Assembly (NCBI GenBank): GCA_920105805.1
Contig: CAKKTI010000163.1
Span: 1-41,894 of the forward strand
Direction of reading: 5' to 3'
Length of the DNA: 41,894 nucleotides
Origin: Condylostoma magnum
Lineage: Eukaryota; Ciliophora; Heterotrichea; Heterotrichida; Condylostomatidae
Of the stretch, positions 23,344-34,144 are shown piece by piece. Under the pieces are notes generated by a model that saw only the letters and a list, made by a program, of their open reading frames with translations, was not told where the DNA came from and ran no database searches. Each line of letters begins with the position of its first letter. The stretch's first letter is position 1. Position numbers and translations under genes: made by a program.

Positions 23344-24213
23344 TTAAATATTATAAGGTTCGAAGGACATCAAGGGCTCTCTACATCTCATACAATAATG
23401 CACTATTTTCTGATATCTGTCAATCTATTCTCCGCAACACATAAAATAATTGCCTAAGCATTATAATCTTTACCAACTGTTTAAAACTTACAAGGAAACT
23501 TTAGGCATTTCAGTCTTAACATCAGTCGTTACTTCTAATTAACATCTATGGCAATATGTCCTAGTTGGCATAAGCCCCCATTGATTAACATCAATACCTC
23601 CAAAGCTTAATTTCACTGATTTCTCATAGTCAAAGTGATCCTAGGCTTGTTGTTCTTTATATTACTAGTCATCAAACTCATTTTCTTAAGTTGTTGCAAT
23701 TTAAGTAGTCAAATTAGTTGCTTGAATTATCGGCCCAGTATATGTTAGCTAAAGCTGCTCTGTACTTGGCTCAATTTCAGAATTAAACAATGAGCTTTTG
23801 GGGTCTGAAGTTGAAGCAAATAAAGAGGCCTTTGAAGCTATTGATGTTTGCTTTTTATTACGCCTTTAGGTATTTTAGTTAAATTCGATTGGCTATTTAT
23901 AAGAAAAGTCTTAAGCAAATTCATAGGACTGCACATTGTCATTAATAATGACTGTGCTTTTCCTTTAGTGGCTCACTTCTTGTTGAAACTTTAAAACTCT
24001 AAATGGACGCTCATTAGATTGAGTGTTAAGGTTTTTAGAAATGTCGTCTATACTGTATTAGCTAGCATGTTAGGATGAATCATTCTTAAATATGGATTTA
24101 ACGTCGAATATTGATCACTTCAAACTTTATCGTTTGGGGGTGAAAGAATCGCTATCTCTTAAGTCGATATCTCGTCCAAAACTAAGGGATAGTGTTTTTC
24201 CTTTGCTATGCAT
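23344..24213 (-). CDS. LITAF-like zinc-ribbon membrane-associated protein
   Basis: The 289-residue product has a long disordered head rich in Ser, Thr and Gln (about 1-210) and a C-terminal LITAF-like domain. The domain has a first Cys pair in RTYCHRCQLEVTTDV, a central stretch (LGNYFMCC), then a second pair in HYCMRCREPLMS. In LITAF/CDIP proteins the two halves form one Zn2+ site around a membrane-embedded amphipathic helix and act at late endosomes. Here the middle segment is less hydrophobic than in animal LITAF, so membrane insertion is uncertain. TAA at 23344-23346 ends it. It lies 97 bases downstream of the large Cys-repeat gene on the same strand. Confidence 0.7.
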
Positions 24214-24310
24214 TTTTATAATATTTTTAAGCCTTATTGAGATTTAGAGATTATTGAATGTATCCACAGCATAATACGAGTATTAATATATTTTATGCAT
24301 AAAAATAAAT

Positions 24311-27300
24311 CTAACTATTTTTTTCTTTGTTACTTTTAAACATTGTTGAACTATGCGTATTTTGATTCTAACTCAGAGTGTCTGGCTCAATATTACTTTA
24401 GGCTACTTCATCAAACCTAAACATAACATAATTTCTTCTATTAGGAAATTACATTTAGATGTTTTGTGTCTTATCATTAGGATTCTACTATTAATGATTA
24501 TCAGCAAACAAGTCTTCCTATTCATATTATTTCCTGAATCGACAATTATCCTTTTATTATGTAATACCTTCCAAATTTTAGCTACTACTTTCTACTTATT
24601 TATCCTCACTGCATTTTATATCAGCTCCACTTTTGGCTCTTTAGTCTATTTATATTTAGGGTTCTTTATTAGTGAATTTGTTTTTAATTTTAGTGCATAA
24701 TTTTATGATTGTTTTTATTGAATCCCATAAACCTTCAATCATCTAAAAACCTATTGCTGCTAGCACACACACTTGTATAGTTAATTCATATAAAGTTTAT
24801 TAATAGTCTGATATTTCTTGCAGTTATAATGATACTACGAAGAAAACTAATGTTATAAAGAACTCGCTGAGAATCATAAGTACATTTGTCAGTCTTCTTT
24901 TAAAGGGTCTTAAAGCTATACATATTAGCAAATTTAAAATAGTATGCATAATATTCGTAATACATTGAATATAAGGATGATCAATCAGTAATAATTGCAC
25001 AGATATATAGATTAATCTTCGTATAATAAATCAGTAGTAGAACCATAATCTAATTTACTTATTAGAGGTTTGAAACTCATCAAATAAAGAACTAAATTCC
25101 TTGTACTTTTCAATTGATTCGGGATTATCCACATACTTAATACTTCTTTTTATTATGAAAAACAACCAGATAGGAGTTGATACAACAAGAACTAGAGTAA
25201 CTAATCCGCTAATTGTATTAAGAAGATTTTTTAAGCCATCAGTACGAAAAGAGTACATTTATAGCATTGCTGTCATTCCTATCTATAAATAAGCCTCTAT
25301 CCAAAATCTTAGAAAAAAGTTCCACTTATAGCTTTAAAGAAGCTTTTATAATTGATTTTTAAAACAAATTTTTGGTATTTTTGAAATAAACCACATAGCA
25401 AGTCCCATTAAAACCCATATAATAAAAATAGTTCAAAGGTCTCCGCAATTTTGCAAGTAAAAGTTAGTCTCAAACCCATTTCTTAAACTTAAGTGATTTC
25501 TAGGACCTCCAGATTACTCAATGTAAGAAAAACCATTTGGAACTATGCTGTATTAAAGTATCGCAGCAAATAACTATACGATATTATTAGGCATTTATAC
25601 ATTTGTGAGAGGTATAAATGCCAGTATTTGTATAACATTTACTAAGGCCCATAGAGCCCCTGGATTACCAGACACTAAAGCAGTCATTGCACTTCCAGCC
25701 ACAATTCCTTGCATTGCAACAGCAGGGTCATCTGAAAGCATTTCTAATGCTTAAATTTCCTCATCACTCATAAATCCTTCAAATGTTTTCTCAGCTTGAA
25801 TTGATTCTTAACTATCTGGATTAGATAATTCAACTATAATTTTTCCTTCAATTTTACTCAATTAGGTCTTTAGTATATAGTACTCTCCTCCCTCTTTGAT
25901 TAAAATGAAGTCATCTATTACAATTCCTCCTATTGCAATGGTCATATTGGACTCATCTACTTCAAATCATAGATCTTCAATTCTAATTTTGATTTCTCCA
26001 TCTTATACACTATCTATTAATATCTTTATATTAGCTTATACACATTCCTCTCCATTTCACAAGTGCTAGGATATACACTAAGAGCAATTTAGTTACTTAA
26101 ATTTCATTGTGCAGTTTAAGCACTTTTCTGGGCATTAAATGCATTCAAATTCTCCTTCTTTATTATCAAGATACATCTCATCTGGACAATTACACAAATT
26201 GTAATCTTATATTAGCCCTAAAGGACATAAACATTCTCTATTATCAGTCAAAATTAAAGGATTGTTACACTAGCAGCTACCTTAATTAAGAATCATTAGT
26301 AAAGATATGCAAGCAGTGCATTGTAATTCATCACCATCTTTACAAGAGGAGCATGGGGGAGTACATTCTTCACAGGTCTTAGTTTTAGTATTTTTTCATT
26401 TATTCGTCGGACATGATTCTACGCATTTTTACTCCTCTATATCAAAAACTTCCTCTTCATTACCACATTTACAAATAACATCATTAGAATCATTTAAAAA
26501 ACAGCTACCTTAGCAATAATCTGGGCACTGTTTGCACTCTAATATTTCTTAATTATTTGTACTATAATAATTATCATTGCAAATACAAGTTTTATCTTAG
26601 CTTTTACTGTTTTAGGGACATTTACATTAAGTTGTTGTTCCCTCCATCTCAATAAATGGGAATCTGCATATACATGTGCCATTCTAGCCTAATTCCATCT
26701 TTTACGATGCACAGGATCTGCATTACATATCAAAGCTATACTTTTTACATTCTTTGCATGGTCATGCACATGGCTTGCATAAATTATCATTTAAATCTCT
26801 TCATTCATTGTCCTTACAGTTTTATAAACAATTAACAACACTTGGATCCTCATCCTAGTCGTAATACCCATCATCACATATACATACTTTATTTTCTATG
26901 TGACTATTTGAAGAGCACGCACAATGTAGCTCAGGGCCGTTTGCAAAATCTTAGAATGTTGTATTACATTAGCATTATCCTGTATTTTCGGGAGATAAGT
27001 GGGATAATGGATCTAAACAGCTTGTGCATTGCCATTATAGCTTATCCACGCATGTTTTACATGTAATATAGCAATTTTAACATTATCAGCTGCTGATTTC
27101 TGCAAAAAAGCGCTCTGGACATTAATTTACGCAGTAATTCTAATGAAGGAATTAGCCTTGAGAGCATTATGCGCATTCATTTTCACTTATACACGAGTCA
27201 CAGTTTGGAGGACAGCTTAAACAAGTTGGAATACTTTAATTGTCTCCTACAAAGTACGTAATAGGACAGCTAGAATCACATAACTGATCAGGCTAGATGT

Positions 27301-29746
27301 AATATGAGTTTTTACATTGAATACAAGTTTAATCATTGATGCAGACATCACAGTTAGGAACACATTATTAGCATTTTGGATATGTAATACTTGTATTACC
27401 ATAATACCCAATAGGACAACTTGAATCGCAAGTATCATCATTTTATAATAAGTAATCCTCTTTGCATAGTACGCAGGATTAATTATTTTAGCATTGGTCG
27501 CAATTTTAAATACATTAAGTACATTCTCATGCAGGCACTTAATTATTCGTAAAATATGTAACTGGGCAATCTAATTAGCATGATTTATCAGGTTAGATGT
27601 AATAAAGGCTTTAGCACTAAGTACAAGTGGTTGAATCAATGCAATAATCACAGTAATCTGGACAACTCATACACATTGGAATATCTTGACTTCCTCCTTT
27701 AAAGTATTTAATAGGACAGTTTTAATCGCATTACTGATTAGGTTAGATGTAATATGAGTCAGCACATCTATTACATATAGAATTATCTTGACATTCATCG
27801 CAATTATCTGGACAGCTCATACAAGTTAGAATACCTCCATTATCTCCTTTATAATATGCTGTAGGGCAATTTTAATCACATTATTGATTAGGTTAGATGT
27901 AATATGAGTGAGCACACCTAGTACAAATAGAATTATCTTGACATTCATCGCAATTATCTGGACAACTCATACAAGTTAGAATACCTCCATTATCTCCTTT
28001 GTAATATGCTGTAGGACAATTTTAATCACATTACTGATTAGATTGAATATAATAATTACTTTAACAACTAGTGCAAGTATTTTCATCTGTACAATAATCA
28101 CAGTTAGTTGGACAATTCTCACAAATTCAAGGATTTTAACTTTAATCCCCAAACTAGCCAATTGGACACTCATTTAAGCATTCAGAAAAATCTTATCTTA
28201 GATAATACTCTGCTTTACATTCTTCACAACTTGTTTCATCAGCACATGTTATACAATTTGGAATGCATTACTCACATTCAGGAGTTGTATTTCTATAGAA
28301 ATATCCTGATTCACATTAATTACAACTATTTCCATCAGTACATGTTATGCAATTTGAAATGCATTACCCACATTAATTAGTTGGATTTCAATAGGAATAT
28401 CCTGATTCACATTCGTCACAACTTGTTCCATCAGAACATTCTATACAATTTGAAATACATTAACCACATTCAGTAGTTTAATTTCAATAGGAATATCCTA
28501 ATATACATTCGTCACAACTTGTTCCATCAGAACATTTTATACAATTTGGAATGCATTGCCCACATTCATTAGTTGCATCCCAATATGAATATCCTAATAT
28601 ACATTCGTCACAGCTATCTTCATCAGAACATGTTATGCAATTTGGAACGCATTGCCCACATTCATTAGTTGTATCTCAATAAACATATCCTGATCTACAA
28701 TTGTCACAGCTATTTCCATTAGTGCATATTATACAATTAGACACACATCTTTTGCATAATCTAACTGCACCTATAATATCATCTTTTGACTCGTAACGTC
28801 CATCACTACAGCTTAATGGGCATTTGTTATCTTCTAATATATATGGATTCTCACATCATAAACATGTAAAACCCGTACACATTTCGCAATTAGGAGCACA
28901 GAAGCCTAAAAATAATCCCCGGTAAGCAATTGAATTTGATTTAGTATATATTTATTAACAAAAGCCATTAAAGCTTATCTAATAATTGAATTCGCATAAA
29001 ACACAATTATCAAATTAATCACACAGTAAACAATTTATAGGGCATTATGTTTTTATTAAAATGCATAATGAGTCTATTTCTTCAAGCTTAGGGCAATACT
29101 AAAAACTTAACTATTATTTACACTCATTAAAGTCACAAGGAATTGATACTTTCATAAAAGTATCATTTATGACTAAGGATTAAATTATGCCTTGAAAACC
29201 CTGACCTAAAATTATTTCTTATAAGTTTAAATCTTCATTTATCCCCATATGCAATAAAACTATCCTGGCATTGAGTAATAATTTGAGTAAATTCTTCTTT
29301 TCATTACATTCTAAACTTAGTAATACTCATTTGTTCAAAATATCCTATTCAATTTCTATTAAAATAATTTAAGGACGTCACCTTGAATCAGGAATTTAAA
29401 GAAATAATTCACAATTTTTTTCTTGATAAAGCTTCAAATTCAGCTAAATTTGGTCTTAACTATCATTTACTTGTAAAATATTTCCGAATTAAGCAATAAT
29501 AAGTCACATAGATATACTTTCAATCTTAGTATTAATCTACTCATTGCCTATTTTTATAGCACTTGATGATTATACTGCCACTCCAAATTTTGAGCAAAAT
29601 TAATCTTCTAGAAAAATATTATCAGTATAGAAATCTTTCAGTTTCATATAATGATTGCATTCTTTATCAAAATGCTTGACCAAACCTCTCGTTCTTAGCA
29701 TGTAAAGCAAAACTAGTATAAAGAAATGATGAAACTTGCCTGACAT
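24311..29746 (-). CDS. Giant cysteine-repeat multi-pass membrane protein
   Basis: One unbroken frame of 1811 residues. A signal peptide (MSGKFHHFFILVLLYML) and a globular region lead into some 950 residues of Cys-rich repeats (about 270-1220) of growth-factor-receptor/furin type, with units such as CGQCISNCITCTDGNSC. Then come a beta-rich segment and several membrane helices (about 1350-1680; LVLVVSTPIWLFFIIKRSIKY, NIMHTILNLLICIALRPFKRR), and a hydrophilic cytosolic tail rich in Gln and Asn ending FKSNKEKNS. Large surface proteins of this plan are abundant in ciliates and other protists; roles in sensing, adhesion or mating are proposed but mostly untested. The tail is continuous with the helices, so the stop is TAG 24311-24313, not the earlier TAA at 25055. 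Tandem repeats are described separately. Confidence 0.9.
27211..28140 (-). repeat. 150-bp tandem repeats (50-residue Cys-rich units)
   Basis: About six units repeat with a period of exactly 150 bases, for example starting at 27661, 27811, 27961 and 28111. The marker GGTTAGATGTAAT recurs at 27591, 27741 and 27891, with a variant at 27291. By eye, 27721-27810 and 27871-27960 differ at 6 of 90 positions, and 27811-27890 and 27961-28040 at 4 of 80. Such similarity implies recent duplication or gene conversion. Each unit encodes 50 residues with several CxxC pairs, so gains or losses of units keep the frame. Confidence 0.88.
28166..28741 (-). repeat. 96-bp tandem repeats (32-residue Cys-rich units)
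   Basis: Six units recur every 96 bases; the same point of the unit falls at 28262, 28358, 28454, 28550 and 28646. Each encodes about 32 residues of the pattern C-x2-C-x3-C-x2-C followed by SGYFYRN-like and PNCITC-like segments. The units are more alike than the rest of the gene, which suggests ongoing homogenisation. They lie directly N-terminal, in the protein, to the 50-residue units. Confidence 0.88.
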
Positions 29747-30448
29747 ATTCTTGTTGAATTATTATAAACGCTTGAAGGTAAGTTAATAATTATTTCATAA
29801 AAGGGTTTAAAAGGAAGATCTTATTAGTAATATAGCTTTAGTGTATTAAATATAGTTTACAAGCATCTAATAAATATTCAAGAAAACAAAAAGATTTGCA
29901 TTATTTAATTTAAAGCTTTACTTAATCTTTTAGAGAGATTTGTAAACTTTTAATCAAAACTATTCAAGAATAAGACAAATATAACTAAAACTAATAGACT
30001 GTTATCGCGTTTGAAAGAATTGGCCTACTATATATTATAATCCTTTGGGTAATCTCTAAGGGTATGCTCTTTAGCATCAACTCTAATGGTTAAATAAGAT
30101 TTCATAAGTATACGAATAAATCATTCACTCTTGATACTAATAAGAATAGTTTTACAAAAAACTTAGAATTGGATAAAATTATATGAAAATTTTCCTTGAT
30201 TTTACACTTTTAACCATTGTTAGGCTGCTTTTTACTATTATTTTACTGGTTTAGTTCTATGGAATAATATAAACTTGACTGTTTTAAATCATTTTGTTAG
30301 CTTTAAGTTTAATTTCAATATCATCTTAATATACTTGAAATAATACTCCCAATGAAACATTCTAATCTTTACTCATACTTTCATTATAACAATTTAATAA
30401 AGCCTATTTCTTTCTAACATTACACATAAAATTCCATACTATAACAAA
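29747..30448. other. Gene-free AT-rich gap between divergent genes
   Basis: About 700 bases lie between the starts of the Cys-repeat gene and TRAPPC3. The DNA is AT-rich throughout, without a recognisable coding segment, tRNA or repeat. Promoters for both genes must be here, but no motif can be defined from one sequence. Confidence 0.55.
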
Positions 30449-31000
30449 ATGTCAAGATAAGGAATGCAGAGAGCAGGTGATTAAGCATGAAACTAATCAG
30501 ACAAAATAAACAGTGAGTTGTTAAGCTTTACCTATGGTGCTTTAGTAGTCAAGCTAATAAAGGAAATGGATAACATTGAAGCCGTGAATACTCAACTTGA
30601 AACAATGGGATATAACATCGGTGTACGTTTAATAGACGATTTCCTATCAAAATCCGGAACAGACTGTTAAAACCTCCGTGAAATGTCCGAAGCAATAGCA
30701 AAAGTAGGCTTTAGAATGTATTTAGGAGTTTAATGTGAGGCTTAAAACATTACAGACTCTTCATTTATTATATAAGTGAGTGAGAATCCCTTAACTGAGT
30801 TTGTTTCTCTCCCGGATGAGTATTCTCAACTAAACTACCATTCTTTGCTTTCCGGCGTTATAAGAGGATCACTGGAGATGGTAGGATATAAAGTAACAGT
30901 TGATATTTTAAGAGACAATTTAAAAGGAGACGATTTCACGGAGTTTCGGGTCAACGTAGTGGAAATAATCGCTGATGAGTACGAGCCAGATGATGATTAG
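30449..31000 (+). CDS. TRAPPC3: TRAPP complex subunit 3 (Bet3)
   Basis: The 183-residue product aligns along its whole length with TRAPPC3. It starts MSRQGMQRAGDQAWNQSDKI, then ELLSFTYGALVVKLIKEMDN, MGYNIGVRLIDDFLSKSG, IAKVGFRMYLGV, SENPLTEFVSLPDE, LLSGVIRGSLEMVGYKV and DNLKGDDFTEFRV. Bet3 is the core of TRAPP, the tethering complex and Rab1/Ypt1 exchange factor at the Golgi. The conserved Cys that is palmitoylated in other Bet3 proteins is not obvious at the expected place. Length equals the family norm (about 180). The last 74 codons hold no TAA, TAG or TGA before the TAG stop, in line with the 3' depletion seen in other genes. Base composition is unusually GC-rich for the window. Confidence 0.96.
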
Positions 31001-31019
31001 TTATTGCATTTCTATAATA

Positions 31020-32501
31020 ATGAAAATTGGCATCTCAAAGTTTCTTTCTAAATTAAGGAAAGAGGAGACTTAGGATTAATTAGATCCGAGTAGTTTTGGA
31101 TAACTTTCTAACTAGGAATTGATACAGCTGCTAATTAAGTATGACAGTTAGGTAAAGGAAGGCAATCTAGCTCTTACATAAGCTTCTGAGGACAAAAAGA
31201 AACTGAAACAGGAAAATATTAAGATATCGGAGTAGGCACAGCTGTATAAAGAACATTCTAACAATATGCAGTAACAATACTAAGAAATAAGTGCCTAGCT
31301 ATCAGAAGCTTAATAGAAATATACAACAAGTGAAATGGAAGCTGAACTGCTTAGGAAGAAGCTAGTGAACTATGAAGAGACATTATAACACTACAAGGAC
31401 TAAAATTCTAAGCAGGTTTCAGGGGATGATGATTTTGAGGCTCTTAAAGAAGGGTTAAAATAAAGAAGCAGAGAATGTGCTGAGTTGAAAATGTAGAAAG
31501 ACAACTTTTAAGCTGAAATTCATCAACTTAGAAGCAATTTAATAAGCTTAGAATAGAATAACAAAGAATTACAGGAAAAGGTAAAGGAAACTGTATAGGA
31601 TAGTCAATCTAAAGTTGAGCATTTAACATGGAAACTTAAAAAACGTGATGAGTAATTAAGTTAGCTGTAAAATGCAGATGAGCCTGAAGAATTCGTATAA
31701 TTGAGAAGTTAAGTTATTATGATACCTTAACTTAAAGCTAAAATACAGTAGCTTTAATCAAGACTAGGAGAATAATAATCTGAGCTAGATGGGCTATTAA
31801 CTGAAAGAAACATGGATGACTCCTCTTAATACGAGGAGATACACTAAGAAAATTAAAACCTTAAAAAAGAGATTGATTCACTTAGGGATTAAGCAAATAA
31901 CGATCAATAAGAAAAGATTGATATATAGTAAAAGGAAGAAGAGATTAATATTTTAAAAGGTTAAGTAAAAAAGTATCAATAAGACTTTGCTACCTTAAAA
32001 AAGGATTACACAGAATAAGACAGGTTTCTATAACATGCTTAGCAAACTATCCAAAATTTATCTGCATAATTGGAAGAATCAAATCAGCAAATCCATTACT
32101 TTACTAAAAATGCTTAGAACCCTTTAAAAGACTAACGCATACAAGGCTCTGAGTTCAAGGCAATGTGTATCATAAAAGTCCAATTGGACTAGGTATACAG
32201 ACTGTTAATGAAACTAATGGTCTCTGCTTAAACTTAAACAAATGAGAACAACCAAGTAGACTACATAATAAAGTCCTCAGACTTTGCTTAATTTGAGCGT
32301 GAGCTGAATAAAGTACTGATGGATGTGCATGAGGCCTGTGAAAACCCGACGCTTATGGACTCTTATACAGACAAAAGCCTTCGATCTAGAATAACCAATA
32401 CACTAAGTAACTTTGCTAATAACCGTATACTCAGCTGTGTTACAAGACAAGAACCAGAGGGAAACATGGAGCCAGCTCCTAGACAGTCATTGGGAAGTTA
32501 G
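31020..32501 (+). CDS. Golgin-like coiled-coil protein
   Basis: The 493-residue product starts MKIGISKFLSKLRKEETQDQ and is almost wholly coiled coil (about 30-380), rich in Gln, Glu, Lys and Leu. A shorter helical region at about 385-470 includes YRLLMKLMVSAQTQTNENNQ, and a Ser/Pro-rich tail follows. The N-terminal helix with KFLSKLRKEE and the overall plan resemble golgins or vesicle tethers. I do not see a typical GRIP domain (a GRIP Tyr and its flanking helices), so the call is by shape only. Its start is 19 bases after the TRAPPC3 stop, on the same strand, which would suit a shared role but does not prove it. TAG at 32499-32501 is followed by GAA and TAA. It ends 18 bases from the convergent TBL1-like stop. 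Confidence 0.75.
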
Positions 32502-32513
32502 GAATAATATATA

Positions 32514-32522
32514 CTATCATTA
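32514..32522 (-). other. Triple tandem stop TAA-TGA-TAG
   Basis: Directly after the last codon of the TBL1-like gene, all three codons that are sense elsewhere in this window appear consecutively in frame. In a genome where stop recognition depends on nearness to the mRNA 3' end, tandem stops are a sensible safeguard. Other ends here with two in tandem are at 10738-10743, 23327-23332, 37840-37845 and 41111-41116. Confidence 0.85.
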
Positions 32523-33833
32523 AACAATATGATTATATATAAACGGGTACAGTTTTGTTTTTTCAGCTAATCCTACTGCTATGACTGTTCCTCTACAGCC
32601 CCATTGCAATCTCAGTACTTCTTAATTAAACTTCTTTTGGAAAACCTTACGATTTTTCCTTTTATCTCATACTTTTAGCTCAGATCCAGCTACAGATGCT
32701 AGAAACTTTCCATCATTTCTATACTAGACTTATAAAATAGCCTTAGAATGACTGCTGAAGTGCCCAACACATGCTCCTCTATATAAATCCCATACAGAAA
32801 TATCCCCATTAGCGTGTCCTACAGCAATACTACTCTGATTAACACTAATATCACACACTCCGTCCAATTCAAACTCATTTAAAGACAGTTCAAAGTTCCA
32901 AAAACCAATTCCCTTCCCACTAATCCAAGCCAATCAGTCCCCAGTAGGATTTCATTACAATTTCCTTATCCCATTTATAAAAAAGCTCACAATAGGCTTA
33001 GGATTCCCCAGCTTCTATATCCAAACTTCCCCACTTTCAAATGCAACGGCAAATTCTTCCTCATTTCTTCACTCTGCAGCTACAATAGACGACAATAACT
33101 CCTAGGAAAGGATTAATTCACAGTTATTCCAAACACAGAACTCCTTTTATGTGAATGCAAAGAAACTGAGGCCACTTTACGAACATTTAATAGTGGCTTC
33201 TTACATGAACTAAGGAATAACCATTTACACCTGCCCTTTACAGTCTCATATACGCAATAATCCATCGCCTCCAACGGTCAACAACGAGCCTCTGAGTCCC
33301 CAGTCAGCACTAACTACAGCAACCTTCGATCCATTGGTGGAAATATGAGGCAATATGGCAACCCTATAGGCCTCCCCTTTAGACACTCTGAAAACCTACG
33401 CCAAGTCCTCCTTTCTGATTATAAATCACCAAACTGCGAAATCATATTCATATGCCTTTAATTACCCTGCAAAACTATACTCAGTTCTTATACTTTGCCT
33501 TTTTTTGTCAACTCCATTCATTTGCGGTAAAAGGGAAGTAGGTGGGGCTTACTAACACTGGTGTTAAGAAAGAAGAGTAAACTCAGCAGTGCAACTGCTG
33601 ACTCCCTAGCGTAGAAAACCTTCATCATGCATGTGGGCCTCGATCTACTCTAACATTAGTGCCTTTTCCAAGTAAGTAAGCAGGGCTCCCGGGGGAACTT
33701 AATAGGAGCTTGTGTGTGCCTCGCATTGCATAGTGTAAGCTGAGTGATGCAGTCCTAGGTTAAAGTCACCCTGTTCTAGTAAATAGCTGTAAACAAGTTT
33801 ATTTATGGTCTCGCTTTAAAGCCTGATAGTCAT
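32520..33833 (-). CDS. TBL1/TBL1XR1-like LisH and WD40 corepressor subunit
   Basis: The gene encodes 432 residues once a 15-nt intron (33755-33769) is removed. The N-terminus starts MTIRLQSETINKLVYSYLLE and, across the splice, gives the LisH sequence EQGLHHSAYTMQCEAH. The TBL1-type signature VPPGALLTYLEKALMLEQIE follows and a linker leads to a WD40 propeller, with LLTVGGDGLLRIWD, LGNPKPIVSF, LQWNPTGDWLAW and AVGHANGDISVWDL. The propeller is divergent in blade ends. TBL1/Sif2 proteins are subunits of histone-deacetylase corepressor complexes (SMRT/N-CoR, Set3C). A Met at 33521 would give a WD40-only protein, but the upstream LisH is too well conserved to leave out. Three stops in a row, TAA TGA TAG, end the gene (32514-32522). 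Confidence 0.9.
33755..33769 (-). other. 15-nt spliceosomal intron
   Basis: On the minus strand the sequence is GTGACTTTAACCTAG. Its removal joins GAACAGG to GACTGCATCACTCAGC and turns an interrupted LisH domain into EQGLHHSAYT, which matches the family pattern E-x-G-x-x-H-S-A. Left in, it would insert five residues (frame unchanged, TAG read as Gln) in the middle of the helix. A GT...TAAC..TAG intron of 15 nt is what is known from heterotrich ciliates such as Stentor and Blepharisma. Confidence 0.85.
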
Positions 33834-34144
33834 ACTCTCTTTTTTTAGTTGTATAGACTTTAACTTTTTTTAGTGGTTTAAAACACTTCAGTGATTATCT
33901 GAGGAAGAGTTCTATATAAAATTATTGAAAAGCCTTATAAGTGTTAATTCAATTACTCGTAAATCTGTTCTCCAATTGCACACTTTTAGTTGTTTTGGTA
34001 GATCAAATAGAAGTCTTGGCTTGTTTCAGCAGAATGAGCTGTGGGTAGAGTAAATGGATTTATGGATTACAAGAGTCGTAATCCTCTATATTAGTTTATT
34101 ATAAAGTAAATGCTAATAATTTGGTATCTATAGGTTAATATAAT
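33834..34144. other. Gap between divergent genes, T-tract rich
   Basis: These 311 bases separate the TBL1-like and VPS16 start codons. Two T-runs of seven or more lie at about 33840 and 33870. No frame, repeat or RNA gene stands out. The promoters of both genes must be here. Confidence 0.5.

Noticed and set aside
24353-24700. Plus-strand 115-codon hydrophobic ORF beginning MRILILTQSVWLN
   Set aside because: It is antisense to the hydrophilic cytosolic tail of the Cys-repeat membrane protein, which reads on well past it in the sense frame.
25055-25057. TAA at 25055 as the end of the Cys-repeat membrane protein
   Set aside because: The frame continues with clear membrane helices (HTILNLLICIALRPFKRR) and a coding-like tail to TAG 24311.
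33521-33521. Met at 33521 as the start of the WD40 gene
   Set aside because: A conserved LisH N-terminus lies upstream in the same frame once the 15-nt intron is removed; the start moves to 33833.
33540-33840. GC-rich block with palindromes (for example CAGCAGT-GCA-ACTGCTG) followed by a T-run, looking like a Pol III RNA gene
   Set aside because: On the minus strand it encodes the LisH domain and linker of the TBL1-like protein (VPPGALLTYLEKALMLEQIE), continuous with the WD40 part. The GC content is that of coding DNA.
77-34144. tRNA genes in the AT-rich gaps
   Set aside because: I looked for T-loop (TTCRANNC) and A-box patterns with cloverleaf pairing and found none. A covariance-model scan would be decisive.
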